Positions 42,484 through 51,160 of a stretch of DNA of 64,000 bases are shown here, piece after piece; within the stretch, counting starts at the first letter, position 1, and every line of letters begins with the position of its first letter. The notes under the pieces were generated by a model. It was not told the origin of the DNA, did not search any database, and saw only the letters and a list, made by a program, of their open reading frames with translations. This DNA comes from Pseudobdellovibrionaceae bacterium (GTDB lineage Bacteria > Bdellovibrionota > Bdellovibrionia > Bdellovibrionales > UBA1609), in NCBI GenBank assembly GCA_947444305.1, contig CANEZP010000006.1:62001-126000 (forward strand). Reading direction: 5' to 3'. A program made the position numbers and the translations under genes.

Positions 42484-42940
42484 GGAAGCCGAAGTACCGG
42501 TCGCCGATCACGTCGACCTCCATCACCTTGCCGGCGCTGTCGACGACCGCCGGCCATTTAATGATGACTTTGTTGTTATCGAAATCAAAATGCTCGCCGC
42601 GATTAAATAGGACCGACTTACTCTCGCCGGTGTCTTCGCTGAAGTAGGGAACGTAGAAACTCATGATCCTTGCGTGCTTCGGCAGGAAGTCCATGATCAT
42701 ATTCACTTGATCGATGAAAAAACGCGGGCAGTACGAAAACAAAAGCCGCGGCGCTTTTATCCCTAAAACCCAGTCACGGAAGTAGCGAATACCCATCGAG
42801 TTGATCATGGTCAGTCCGATCAAATCAATTTCGACCGAAGAGGCTTGCGGGATTCGAACCGTCTCTAAATCGGCCGACTCGTTGAGTTTGCCCGACATGC
42901 GGAGAACAAGCTTGTCGCTCCCGCTGACGATCACCTTCAC
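42470..42940 (-). CDS. STAS-domain-like protein (156 aa)
   Basis: The central part (VEIDLIGLTMINSMGIRYFRDWV) has the strand-loop-helix of STAS/anti-sigma-antagonist domains, with a Ser where phosphorylation occurs in SpoIIAA-type proteins. The C-terminal 60 residues are an added beta segment. It may sense or relay a signal. Its start overlaps the Dus gene by 4 nt (ATGA). Confidence 0.6.
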   Translation of the reverse strand: MKVIVSGSDKLVLRMSGKLNESADLETVRIPQASSVEIDLIGLTMINSMGIRYFRDWVLGIKAPRLLFSYCPRFFIDQVNMIMDFLPKHARIMSFYVPYFSEDTGESKSVLFNRGEHFDFDNNKVIIKWPAVVDSAGKVMEVDVIGDRYFGFLKKY

Positions 42941-43932
42941 CCGTGGCCGCCCATCAAAAATGGTTCGTGGCTGGTGTCGGCCTGATCGTTGGCAACGTTG
43001 AAGAATTCATGGATACGCCCAAGCACTTCGTCGCGTTTCTGCAGTTGGAAAAGATCCTTGCGAAAACCCGCCGCGCCCGCGTAGCCCGCCGAATACCACG
43101 CCGCAAATTTGCGCATCTGGATGAGGGTCAACCGCTCGTCATAAAAACCACTGAGATGCACGTGCAAGCGGTCAAGAATGCGCCCGAAGGTTCGCTCTTC
43201 CAGCCGGCCGCGCGCTTCGGCAAAGATGCGTGGATTCTTCAAACAACCGCGGCCGATCATAACTCCGTCACAGCCGGTCTCGTTCAACCGGCGAAGAGCG
43301 CCCTCGGCGGTGTGGATATCGCCGTTGCCGATGATCGGGACTTTGCTCTTCGCTTTGACTTCGGTGATGTAATCCCAATCGGCCAAACCGGTGTAGGCCG
43401 CCGCGCGCGTGCGCCCGTGAATCGCAACCCAGGTCACGCCTTCATCGAACGCGATTTGCGCGACCTCGTGGGTGTTGCGGGTGTTCGCGTCCCAACCGGT
43501 GCGGACTTTAATGGTGAGCGGAATCTGGATTTTAGATTTCGCCGCCCGAACGGTGTCGCGAAGTTTCGAAAGATCTTTAAGACAAGCGCTACCCGCGCCC
43601 TTGTTCACAACCTTTGGAACCGGGCAGCCGAAGTTCAAGTCGACAAAGTCGGCGCCCATTTGCTCGACCTCTTGCGCGGCGAAGGTCAGGTGTTCAAGAT
43701 TTTCACCGAAGAGTTGAATGCCGACCGGGTGTTGGGTCTTGTCGAACTCCATGAGTTTGCGTGTTTTCTCCGACGAATATTTCAGGCCGGTGGAGCTGAC
43801 GAGTTCCGACACGACGATTCCGCAACCCATTTCGCGCATGAACGTGCGAAACGGCCGATCCGTGATTCCCGCCATGGGAGCCAAAACGAAGGGATTGAGG
43901 CGAAGATTTTCGAGGAGCGCTGTTTCGGTCAT
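42937..43932 (-). CDS. dus: tRNA-dihydrouridine synthase
   Basis: FMN enzyme that reduces uridines in tRNA. 331 residues; start 43932 (MTETALLENL) gives the family N-terminus. APMAGITDRPFR near the N-terminus binds FMN, LNFGCPVPKV holds the catalytic Cys, and AIHGRTRAAAYTG, GNGDIHTAEGA and IGRGCLKNPRIF are the usual later motifs. Probably DusB-like; subtype is not certain. Confidence 0.93.
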   Translation of the reverse strand: MTETALLENLRLNPFVLAPMAGITDRPFRTFMREMGCGIVVSELVSSTGLKYSSEKTRKLMEFDKTQHPVGIQLFGENLEHLTFAAQEVEQMGADFVDLNFGCPVPKVVNKGAGSACLKDLSKLRDTVRAAKSKIQIPLTIKVRTGWDANTRNTHEVAQIAFDEGVTWVAIHGRTRAAAYTGLADWDYITEVKAKSKVPIIGNGDIHTAEGALRRLNETGCDGVMIGRGCLKNPRIFAEARGRLEERTFGRILDRLHVHLSGFYDERLTLIQMRKFAAWYSAGYAGAAGFRKDLFQLQKRDEVLGRIHEFFNVANDQADTSHEPFLMGGHG

Positions 43933-44068
43933 AGAATTTGATTTACCACGCCGTGCGAGAGAGTCAGTGATCAATTTACATTTTGTGGTCGGCGGGCTCT
44001 AGCGTGGCCAACCCGTTCGAGTTCGTGCTCTAGTGAGTTCGACACTCGCATAAAAAATTCCAGGTTGA

Positions 44069-44097
44069 TTGACAAAAGTTCCGTTGATGCCTGATAT
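44069..44097 (+). promoter_or_regulatory. Candidate promoter of the HPF-like gene
   Basis: TTGACA (44069-44074), 17-nt spacer, TGATAT (44092-44097). The -35 is a perfect match, the -10 poor. Leader to the ATG at 44176 about 70 nt. Confidence 0.4.
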
Positions 44098-44175
44098 GGG
44101 CAAGATTTTGTCCCAGATTCTAAGATTTATCTGGTACAGTGCCATTATGGGTCTGGTGTTTTACGGAGGTTACCT

Positions 44176-44469
44176 ATGTTGTCAGAAGATGTGAAAATTA
44201 AGTTCTCGGGTTTCGAACCTTCCCAAGATGTCCGTTCATCTGTTTATTATCTTTTGAACCGCCTTCATTTGAAATCGCCGCACCAGTCTTTCTTGTCGGC
44301 AACGTTTACGCTGACCAACGGGATCATCGAAGGCGTGATTAAAATTTCGTCCGGCGCCGAAAACTTTGTAGATAAAGCGACCGGCGTTCACATGACCGAA
44401 GTCGGCGAAAAGCTGTTGGACCGCATCACGACCAAACTCGACAAGTGGAAGTCCCTCCGCTGCTTCTAG
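44176..44469 (+). CDS. Small HPF/RaiA-like protein (97 aa)
   Basis: A strong ribosome binding site (GGAGG) lies 10 nt before the ATG. The pattern strand (VKIKFSGFEPS), helix (QDVRSSVYYLLNRL), two strands, then helix (HMTEVGEKLLDRITTKLDKW) follows the beta-alpha-beta-beta-alpha order of the ribosome hibernation factor HPF/RaiA, and its size is similar (E. coli HPF 95 residues). Conserved charged ribosome-contacting residues are not obvious, so it could be only a distant relative. Terminators follow. Confidence 0.55.
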   Translation: MLSEDVKIKFSGFEPSQDVRSSVYYLLNRLHLKSPHQSFLSATFTLTNGIIEGVIKISSGAENFVDKATGVHMTEVGEKLLDRITTKLDKWKSLRCF

Positions 44470-44503
44470 TTTAGCCTCGGTTCCGACTACCAAGTTTCAT
44501 TCA

Positions 44504-44527
44504 GGCCGCAGCGATGCGGCCTTTTTA
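44504..44527 (+). terminator. Terminator of the HPF-like gene
   Basis: GGCCGCA, loop GCGA, TGCGGCC, followed by TTTTTA. A perfect 7-bp stem, 35 nt after the stop codon. Confidence 0.88.
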
Positions 44528-44534
44528 TTTAGAA

Positions 44535-44588
44535 GGGTCGCAGGCTTGCGACCCTCCAGATATAGACCGGGTCGCAGGCTTGCGACCC
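44535..44588 (+). repeat. Two direct copies of a 20-nt palindrome
   Basis: The exact sequence GGGTCGCAGGCTTGCGACCC occurs at 44535-44554 and again at 44569-44588, 34 bp apart. Each forms an 8-bp stem with a GGCT loop. The second copy is followed by TTTTT and so can act as a terminator; the first is not. Together with the 44504 hairpin they form a stack of three hairpins in 90 bp. Confidence 0.85.
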
Positions 44589-44657
44589 TTTTTATTTGCG
44601 CCGCCCCCGGCGTGGGTGAAGACTGTTGTTATAAACAGATGTTCCGGGGGGAATCGT

Positions 44658-45059
44658 ATGAAATTCGTTTTGTCGTTTTTGTTCGTGTGCGGTGGGTTTT
44701 CGGCGTCGGCGGCCGAGGTCAGTTTTAAGTGCTCGCCTAAGTCGTTCGCGTGCACGCCCGGTGGGGCTTGCCGTTGGACGGAAATGTTCGAAGGGATCGT
44801 GACGACGGTGCGGCTTGAACGTGATCTGTCGGACCGAGATATTTACCGCGCGCGCTACCAGAGCGTGCTCGACAACCATCAACTGACCCTCGACTTTCGC
44901 TACGATGAGAAAAGCGTGAACCGCCCGCTCCGGGTTAACGCTTACCTTGGGGCGACGAACGTCATGGCCGAATCATCGGGCACGAACTCGATCGACATCG
45001 CACTTCGCAACAATAATTTCGGCCGCGGGTTTAATTGCCGGCAGATTCAGGTTCGCTAA
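44658..45059 (+). CDS. Small secreted hypothetical protein (133 aa)
   Basis: The start at 44658 gives a signal peptide (MKFVLSFLFVCGGFSASAA) and has CCGGGGGGAA upstream; the longer frame would run through the palindromes. The mature protein is beta-rich with Cys residues (CSPKSFACTPGGACRW and CRQ near the end), so disulfides are likely. Family not recognised. Convergent with ligD. Confidence 0.68.
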   Translation: MKFVLSFLFVCGGFSASAAEVSFKCSPKSFACTPGGACRWTEMFEGIVTTVRLERDLSDRDIYRARYQSVLDNHQLTLDFRYDEKSVNRPLRVNAYLGATNVMAESSGTNSIDIALRNNNFGRGFNCRQIQVR

Positions 45060-45078
45060 ATTTCTTTAGCTCACCTGC

Positions 45079-47625
45079 TCATTTGAGCAACGAGATCTTC
45101 TGCTTCACTTTGAAGAAGTCCGCCCAAGGATCTTTCTTACGGGTCGCCAGCCACTCGAGCGCTTTCGGGAGCGTGAAAGTGTTGGCGGCTTTTAGCTTCG
45201 CGAGTTCGGACCACTCTATGGGCATCGCGACCGCACTCTGAGCTCGGGCGCGCAGGGAATACGGCGAAACGGCCGTCGCGCCCCGCCCGTTCCGTAGATA
45301 ATCCAAAAAGATTTTACCTTTGCGCAGCTTCTTCGACATGTTCGCGGTGTAGAGATCAGGATGTCGCGAGACCATTTCTTGCGTCAGAGTTTTCGCGAAA
45401 CTTTTGACCGAATCCCAATCGTAACGGGCCTCGAACGGGAAGACGACGTGCAGTCCCTTCCCGCCGGTGGTCTTTAGGTAGCTTTTCAAACCGAGTTGTT
45501 TGAGGATGTCGCGCATCTCGAGTGCGCCTTCTTTAACGACGTCGAAGCCGAGACCTTCTTCCGGATCGAAATCCATGATGATCATGTTGGGTGAATCGAT
45601 TTGGCCAGGTTCTGAGCCCCAAGGATGAATCTCGAGAGTGCCGAGTTGCACGAGGTGCATCAGCCCCTCTTCGCTATCGACGCCGACCCAGGGCTCCTTG
45701 CCTTCGGTATCGGGAATCGCGGTAAGGGAATCCGGCATCTTCGGCATGTGTTTAGCGAAGAAACACATGCCCACCGCGCTCTGCTGACAACGCAACATCG
45801 AGATCGGCCGCCCCGCCAGGTGCGGCAAAATCCATGGGCTTACCGATTTGTAGTATTCGGCGACTTGGAGTTTCGTGATTTTTTCCTTCGGGTAAATAAC
45901 CCGGTCCGGATGGGTCACGTGCACGCCCGAGCCGGCTTTCTTTTTGCCTTTGGGCGAAGCTTTCAGTTCTGCTTTGAGCTTCGCTTTGATTGTCTTAGTT
46001 TTCTGCGTTGTTTTAGTCTGTGTCTTCGAAGTTCCGGTCTTCGTCTTCGAACCTTTTTTCGTTTTAGTGGCCACGGCTTCGACCTCCTTCGGTTTTTCGA
46101 TGGTGATTTCGCCCGGTGCTTTGTCCGAGCGAAGCCCTTTAAACACGGGCGCGCGCAAGTGACCGCCCTCGGTCATCTCGGCGTAAGAAACTTCGCACGC
46201 GAGTTCGGGTTTCACGTAATGCAGGCCACGCTCTTTGGGAGCGTTAAGGACGAACGGTGATTTCGGAGTCTCGAGTTTACGCAACTTTTTGTTAATTTCG
46301 CGTAGAAGTGCACCGTCGAAGCCGCTGCCGCAGCGGCCGGCGTATTTTAATTTTCCGTTCTCGTAAAACCCGAGCAACAGTGAACCGAACGCGAAGCGCG
46401 AACCTTCGGGGTCGGTGAAACCGCCGATCACGAACTCTTGTCGTTTGATGCATTTTACTTTGACCCAGTCGCCGCGCCGCCCGGAGGTGTAACCCGAATC
46501 CGCTTTTTTACAAATGATCCCCTCGAGGTCCATCGAGCAACTCGCCTCGATCATTTTGTCGCCGACGCCTTTGAAGTGTTCGCTGTAGCGAATCTTCTCG
46601 TCGCCTAAATCGCCGATTAATTCTTCGAGCTTTTCTTTGCGCTCGATCAAAGGTCGTTCGCGTAGATCTTCGCCGTCGAGGAAGAGAAGGTCGAAGATGT
46701 AAAAGATTAAGCTCTGGGTCGATTCGGATTTCATCGCGTTTTGGAGCTTTTGAAAGTTGCTCCGGCCGCTTTCGTCTTGGTAAACGATTTCGCCGTCGAA
46801 AACCGCGTTCTCGACGTCCATGTCCTTCAGTGCTTTGGCGAGGGCGCGATATTTCGCCGTCCAGTTATGACCGTTGCGGGTGTAGAGCGTGACCTCACCG
46901 GCGGCGACGTGCGCTTGAATCCGGTAACCGTCGAACTTTATTTCGTGTAACCACTCCGCGCCCTTTGGCGGTTTGTTCACCAGCTGGGCGAGTTGCGGAG
47001 GCGTGAACTCCGGGAGTTCGGCTTTTTTTTTACGTTGGGGAGCTTTAACAACTTTCGCGGCCTTTTCGACCTTCGCGGCGCCCCGGGTTTTGCCGCTGCC
47101 ATAATCGGCCACCGGCACGAGGACGGCGCCGTCTTCCGCGTACTTGTCATGTCGCTTGATCATAAGCCAATTGGGTTTCGAACTTTGACGGCCGGTACGG
47201 ACGAGTAGAAAATTGCCCTTCAGCTTTTTACCTTTAAGCTCGATTTCGAGCCGGCCCTTTTTCATCCCCGTCTCGAAGTCGTTAACCGGGATCCACGTGC
47301 CGTAATCCCAACGAAAAACCTCGCCCGCGCCGTATTCTTTGGCCGGGATGGTGCCTTCGAACTTCCAGTAATCGTAAGGATGATCTTCGACCTCAACGGC
47401 GAGACGTTTTTGCGCGGGGTCGAGCGAAGGTCCCTTCGGCACGGCCCAGCTTTTTAAAACGCCTTTCCACTCTAAGCGGAAATCGTAATGAAGGTGCGAG
47501 GCGTGATGCTCTTGCACCACGAACAAAAGATTCTTCTGCGTACTTTTGCCGGTCCGGACCTTCGCTTCGGGCTCGGAAGTTTTTTTGAAGTTCCGTTTCC
47601 GTTTGTATTCGGCGAGGGATTTCAC
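45079..47625 (-). CDS. ligD: ATP-dependent DNA ligase D (PE-LIG-POL)
   Basis: Repairs double-strand breaks with Ku by non-homologous end joining. 848 residues in the order phosphoesterase (about 30-160, EHHASHLHYDFRL with His41 and His45), ligase (Lys230 in EIKFDGYRI), then primase/polymerase (about 575-848, MDFDPEEG with catalytic Asp pair, and VTHPDRVIYPKEK). A Lys/Thr/Ala-rich linker of about 65 residues joins LIG and POL. The Pseudomonas LigD order is the same. Its start overlaps the ku stop by 4 nt. Confidence 0.95.
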   Translation of the reverse strand: MKSLAEYKRKRNFKKTSEPEAKVRTGKSTQKNLLFVVQEHHASHLHYDFRLEWKGVLKSWAVPKGPSLDPAQKRLAVEVEDHPYDYWKFEGTIPAKEYGAGEVFRWDYGTWIPVNDFETGMKKGRLEIELKGKKLKGNFLLVRTGRQSSKPNWLMIKRHDKYAEDGAVLVPVADYGSGKTRGAAKVEKAAKVVKAPQRKKKAELPEFTPPQLAQLVNKPPKGAEWLHEIKFDGYRIQAHVAAGEVTLYTRNGHNWTAKYRALAKALKDMDVENAVFDGEIVYQDESGRSNFQKLQNAMKSESTQSLIFYIFDLLFLDGEDLRERPLIERKEKLEELIGDLGDEKIRYSEHFKGVGDKMIEASCSMDLEGIICKKADSGYTSGRRGDWVKVKCIKRQEFVIGGFTDPEGSRFAFGSLLLGFYENGKLKYAGRCGSGFDGALLREINKKLRKLETPKSPFVLNAPKERGLHYVKPELACEVSYAEMTEGGHLRAPVFKGLRSDKAPGEITIEKPKEVEAVATKTKKGSKTKTGTSKTQTKTTQKTKTIKAKLKAELKASPKGKKKAGSGVHVTHPDRVIYPKEKITKLQVAEYYKSVSPWILPHLAGRPISMLRCQQSAVGMCFFAKHMPKMPDSLTAIPDTEGKEPWVGVDSEEGLMHLVQLGTLEIHPWGSEPGQIDSPNMIIMDFDPEEGLGFDVVKEGALEMRDILKQLGLKSYLKTTGGKGLHVVFPFEARYDWDSVKSFAKTLTQEMVSRHPDLYTANMSKKLRKGKIFLDYLRNGRGATAVSPYSLRARAQSAVAMPIEWSELAKLKAANTFTLPKALEWLATRKKDPWADFFKVKQKISLLK

Positions 47626-48467
47626 GCTTTCTTAGCCTTCTTCTTCGTAGCGCGCGGTTTTTTAGCTTTGGCTTCTAAGCTTTTGCGTAGAAGCGGCAAG
47701 AGATCGACGACTTTCGTTGCTTCAACCTCTTCGACCTCTTCGTCATCGCCTTCCTCAATCTCGTGGCCTTTACCCGCTTTGACCTTCGCTTTAATTCGCT
47801 TGAGGATATCGTCGTAATAGGTGTCTTTGTATTTCGACGGATCCCACTTGGTCGTCATACCGTCGATAAGATCTTGCGCCATCTTTAATTCTTTCGCGTT
47901 GTAGGCTCCCTTGCGCGATGTCCCCGCTAGGTAATCGGCTTCTTCGATGTCGAGCATCTCGTGCGGAAAGCGCAGCATTTCGCAAATCAAGTATTCGCCG
48001 CGCACCATGACCGCGCAAAGGTGTTGCTTGGTGCGGATCACGATTTTGCCGACGGCGACTTTCTTAGATTTTTCCAAAGCATCGCGTAGCAGGAAGTAGC
48101 CTTTTTCGCCGTTCTTTTGCGGCGCTAGAAAATATGGCTTATCGAACATCATCATATCGATTTCATCGAGCGGAACGAAATCCTCGATGTCTAAAGTTTG
48201 GGTGGCCTTCGGGTTCGCGGCCGCAAAATCTTGTTTAGTCATGACCACGAATTGATCGGGCTCGTATTCGTAGCCCTTAACGATGCGATCGTACGGAACC
48301 TCTTTACCGGTCGAAGCGCTCACCTTCTTGTATTTGATCGCCGAAAAATCTTTGCTGTCCAACATCTGGAAGGATAAGGCTTTCCCCTCCTTCGCGGTTT
48401 GTAAACTCACCGGGATGTTAAGCAATCCAAAGCTGATCGAACCTTTCCAAATTCCTCCGCGCGCCAC
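47622..48467 (-). CDS. ku: Non-homologous end-joining protein Ku
   Basis: Ring-shaped homodimer that binds broken DNA ends and recruits LigD. 281 residues. Starts at GTG with GGGAGG six nt upstream and opens MARGGIWKGSISFGLLNIPV, the Ku signature. Other matches are KGYEYEPDQFVVM and KIVIRTKQHLCAVM. The C-terminal tail is Lys/Ala-rich, as in other bacterial Ku proteins. Overlaps ligD by 4 nt, so the two form a repair operon. Confidence 0.96.
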   Translation of the reverse strand: MARGGIWKGSISFGLLNIPVSLQTAKEGKALSFQMLDSKDFSAIKYKKVSASTGKEVPYDRIVKGYEYEPDQFVVMTKQDFAAANPKATQTLDIEDFVPLDEIDMMMFDKPYFLAPQKNGEKGYFLLRDALEKSKKVAVGKIVIRTKQHLCAVMVRGEYLICEMLRFPHEMLDIEEADYLAGTSRKGAYNAKELKMAQDLIDGMTTKWDPSKYKDTYYDDILKRIKAKVKAGKGHEIEEGDDEEVEEVEATKVVDLLPLLRKSLEAKAKKPRATKKKAKKA

Positions 48468-48608
48468 GTGTAACCTCCCAAGGGTTTTGCTAATTCCTTC
48501 AGCATTACAAGAACTAAGCCACGGGGCTACGCTTTTTTAAGCTCAACGTTGCCGTGGAGATTGGGAATTTTGCCCCATCCATGCTACAGGTAGCGGGAAG
48601 GAGTTCTC

Positions 48609-49007
48609 GTGCGAAAACAATTTGATGAATTAGCCTCGGCCCTTAAAGAACTACACAGATCCCTGCTCATGCTCGAAGCGAAGAAAATGGAGGCCGCCCT
48701 CGGCCGCAAAGTTTCGCCGTACGAGTTGTTGGGTGCTTCGATGAATGATCCAAACTTTGCGTGGCTTCGCGTGATGTCGGAGCTAATCGTGGACATCGAC
48801 ATCCTGGTCGACGAATCCCCGACTCTGACCGCGCAGGAAGCGAACAAAACCGTGGCAACGACACTTAACTTGCTCGAAAAACCGCCCGGGCTGATCGCCA
48901 CCGATTTCTGGACCCGCTACACGGATTATCTCGCGACTAATCCCGACATCATCATGCTGCATTCAAAGGTAAAGAAGATTTTAGATTCGCTTCGTCCGCA
49001 AATGTAA
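48609..49007 (+). CDS. Hypothetical cytoplasmic protein (132 aa)
   Basis: Starts at a GTG with GGAAGGAG seven nt upstream. The protein is helical, with no signal or membrane segment, and has an early pattern ELASALKELHRSLLMLEAKKME and a later one DPNFAWLRVMSELIVDIDILVD. Related small proteins of unknown function occur in other proteobacteria. The end overlaps the convergent membrane protein by 56 nt, so one of the two stops may be in a diverged tail. Confidence 0.62.
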   Translation: MRKQFDELASALKELHRSLLMLEAKKMEAALGRKVSPYELLGASMNDPNFAWLRVMSELIVDIDILVDESPTLTAQEANKTVATTLNLLEKPPGLIATDFWTRYTDYLATNPDIIMLHSKVKKILDSLRPQM

Positions 49008-50097
49008 CCGTTCGCCAAATGATGAACGTGTTCCACAAGATCGCGGCCGTGAAGTAATAGATAACCGGTAAACCTAGTAGAAGTTGTGCAGGCGCGATCA
49101 CAAACACGCCACCGAGCGCGAGAACCGCGGGCAGGTTTCGGCGTTTGGCGCATAGGTCTTGCAGAAGTAAAAACATCCAAGTCAGTAGACCCATATTCCA
49201 ACAGGACAAAAATATCTGTAAATGCGACGGAGATTCGGCCCAGCGGAGTGCGTAAATCGCGACAAGCGGACCTAATAATGCCGCCGCGCCGGCCAAGGCG
49301 ACCGCGCCCGCGTAAAGCCGCGGATCCGAAAGCGCTTTACCAGCCCGTTTCGGATCTCGCAATTGATACGGCAACAGCCACTGCGAAAAAATTAGGAATA
49401 CGAAGAAGATCGCTTTGTAGAACAGGCTTAGTCGCGCGAAAGCGTTGAACGCGTCCGTCGACTGGGTCGTTCTCATTAGCATCAGTTCGAACTGCGGGAA
49501 CAGCGCGCTCCCGGCGCCGAGTACTACGGTCGATACGATAGCCTCTTTAATTTGTCCGGTGCCTTTGGTGCGCGGGGCTTCTTCGCGATGCTTGAGCAAA
49601 ACGAAGCTCATGAGCAATACTCCCGGCACGTAAGCCATCGGCACCGCCCAAAAGTACCGCTCGCCAGAAGGTAATGCGAGAAGCGGCGCGACCCCGAACA
49701 GCAGCTTCGCTAGCGCGACCATAAAGTTACCGGCGCCCAAACCTAAGAACAGCAGCCGAACTTGCGCCTGACCTAAAAAAATACCGAACACGCATGCCAT
49801 TAATCCCGCGAGTACGCCGATCATTGTATGATCGAAGGTGAAGGCGAAAGGCAGGAGCGCTACTGCAACGGCGTAGAGTAAACCCGCGGCGATGAAGATT
49901 TTGATATGCCGTCGTGAAAGCGGTACGAAACAAGACAGGTATTGCAGCACCGCCGAGCCGATAAAAGCGAAAGACAGAAAAGCGAGCCAGGCACTCAATG
50001 CGGAAAAATTCTCGGTGGTCAGTTGCTTTGAGGCGACGACCAAAAATAAGTAATGCAAAAAACCTGCGACGAAATTAAGCGCGACGAAACTCTTCAT
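48952..50097 (-). CDS. Polytopic membrane protein, flippase-like (381 aa)
   Basis: About ten to twelve hydrophobic helices over 381 residues with short charged loops (HREEAPRTKG, CAKRRN). The arrangement and the neighbours (glycosyltransferase, UDP-GlcNAc 2-epimerase-like) suggest a polysaccharide or lipid-linked sugar flippase of the MOP superfamily. No strict motif confirms it. Divergent from the glycosyltransferase by 52 nt. Confidence 0.6.
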   Translation of the reverse strand: MKSFVALNFVAGFLHYLFLVVASKQLTTENFSALSAWLAFLSFAFIGSAVLQYLSCFVPLSRRHIKIFIAAGLLYAVAVALLPFAFTFDHTMIGVLAGLMACVFGIFLGQAQVRLLFLGLGAGNFMVALAKLLFGVAPLLALPSGERYFWAVPMAYVPGVLLMSFVLLKHREEAPRTKGTGQIKEAIVSTVVLGAGSALFPQFELMLMRTTQSTDAFNAFARLSLFYKAIFFVFLIFSQWLLPYQLRDPKRAGKALSDPRLYAGAVALAGAAALLGPLVAIYALRWAESPSHLQIFLSCWNMGLLTWMFLLLQDLCAKRRNLPAVLALGGVFVIAPAQLLLGLPVIYYFTAAILWNTFIIWRTVTFADEANLKSSLPLNAA

Positions 50098-50149
50098 CTT
50101 AGTGCATCCATGCTTTGCTCATCTCAACTTATGATGCCACGATAAATTT

Positions 50150-51160
50150 ATGCGCGTCACGGTTCTTATACCGACCTACAATATGGGAGAATACCTACCC
50201 GCCCTGGCCGGCTCGATCTTAGCGTCGGGCCTTTTGCCGGAGGTTTACGAAATCCTGTTCGTCGACGACGGTTCGGTGGACGCCACGCCCCAGATCATTG
50301 AAAGCTTAGCTTCCGAATCCCAATTCGACGGAAAGATCCGTGCGCTAAGGCTGGAACCGAATCGCGGCCGGTTTCATGCGCGATTCGAAGGAGCGAGGCT
50401 CGCGAAGGGCGATTGGATTTTGTTCTTGGACTCTCGCGTGCAGGTGAAAGAAGGCTTCGCGCTCAACTTGCAGCGCGCGATCAAACGCGGCGGCGCCACG
50501 GTCGGTTGGATCGACACGGACGTGAGTAAAAATATTTACTCCCTCTATTGGCAGCGGTCTCACGAAACGGTCTTTCGCCGTCACTACTCGATTCGGACGC
50601 CGGTCGAGTTAACGACCACCAACTACGATCAATATCTTAAAGGCACGGGCATATTCGTTTGCCCGACTTCGCACTTTTTAGAGGTCTGCACGCATTTGGA
50701 GCGATTGAACATCCTGAGTGACGATACGCTTTTGCTGCGTGAATTGCTGGAGCTCGGGCCGATGCGCATCGATCCTTCGCTTGCCGTCAATTGGGAGCCA
50801 CGCTCGGATCTCAAAAGTTTCCTTAAACGTTTTTTTGAACGCGGGCCCGGTTTTGTGGAATATCACGTTTTCAAGGCGCCGGGCCGGTACGCCGCCGTAG
50901 TCATGGCCGGCTTATTCATCATCGCGCTCTGGTCCGGCTTTAGCTTACGCTATCCCCTAGACGGAATTTTTTGGGCTTTGCTGGCGGTACCGTTAATTGC
51001 GTTAACGGCCCTGCCCTTCGGTAAAACATGGGGCGAGAGTTTTCGATTGATGCCGCTGCACACGTTGGTCATTTTGTTCTTCGGCGCAGGTGTGCTGCGC
51101 GGACTTTTTATGAACACTTTTAAAAACTTTAGGCTTCGGCCGCCAAGGCATCGACGATAA
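50150..51160 (+). CDS. Family 2 glycosyltransferase
   Basis: A 336-residue GT-A fold enzyme. TVLIPTYNMGEYLPALAGSI is the first strand-helix, FVDDGSVD binds nucleotide, and DWILFLDSR carries the DxD equivalent. Two hydrophobic helices near 245-305 anchor it to the membrane. It probably adds sugar to a surface or exopolysaccharide carrier. The end overlaps the convergent epimerase-like gene by 32 nt. Confidence 0.85.
   Translation: MRVTVLIPTYNMGEYLPALAGSILASGLLPEVYEILFVDDGSVDATPQIIESLASESQFDGKIRALRLEPNRGRFHARFEGARLAKGDWILFLDSRVQVKEGFALNLQRAIKRGGATVGWIDTDVSKNIYSLYWQRSHETVFRRHYSIRTPVELTTTNYDQYLKGTGIFVCPTSHFLEVCTHLERLNILSDDTLLLRELLELGPMRIDPSLAVNWEPRSDLKSFLKRFFERGPGFVEYHVFKAPGRYAAVVMAGLFIIALWSGFSLRYPLDGIFWALLAVPLIALTALPFGKTWGESFRLMPLHTLVILFFGAGVLRGLFMNTFKNFRLRPPRHRR

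Noticed and set aside
42943-43941. 332-codon open frame antisense to dus
   Set aside because: Same reason; the composition is biased and there is no ribosome binding site or motif.
45625-46260. 211-codon open frame antisense to ligD
   Set aside because: Phe/Arg-rich shadow of the Lys-rich linker and ligase coding strand.
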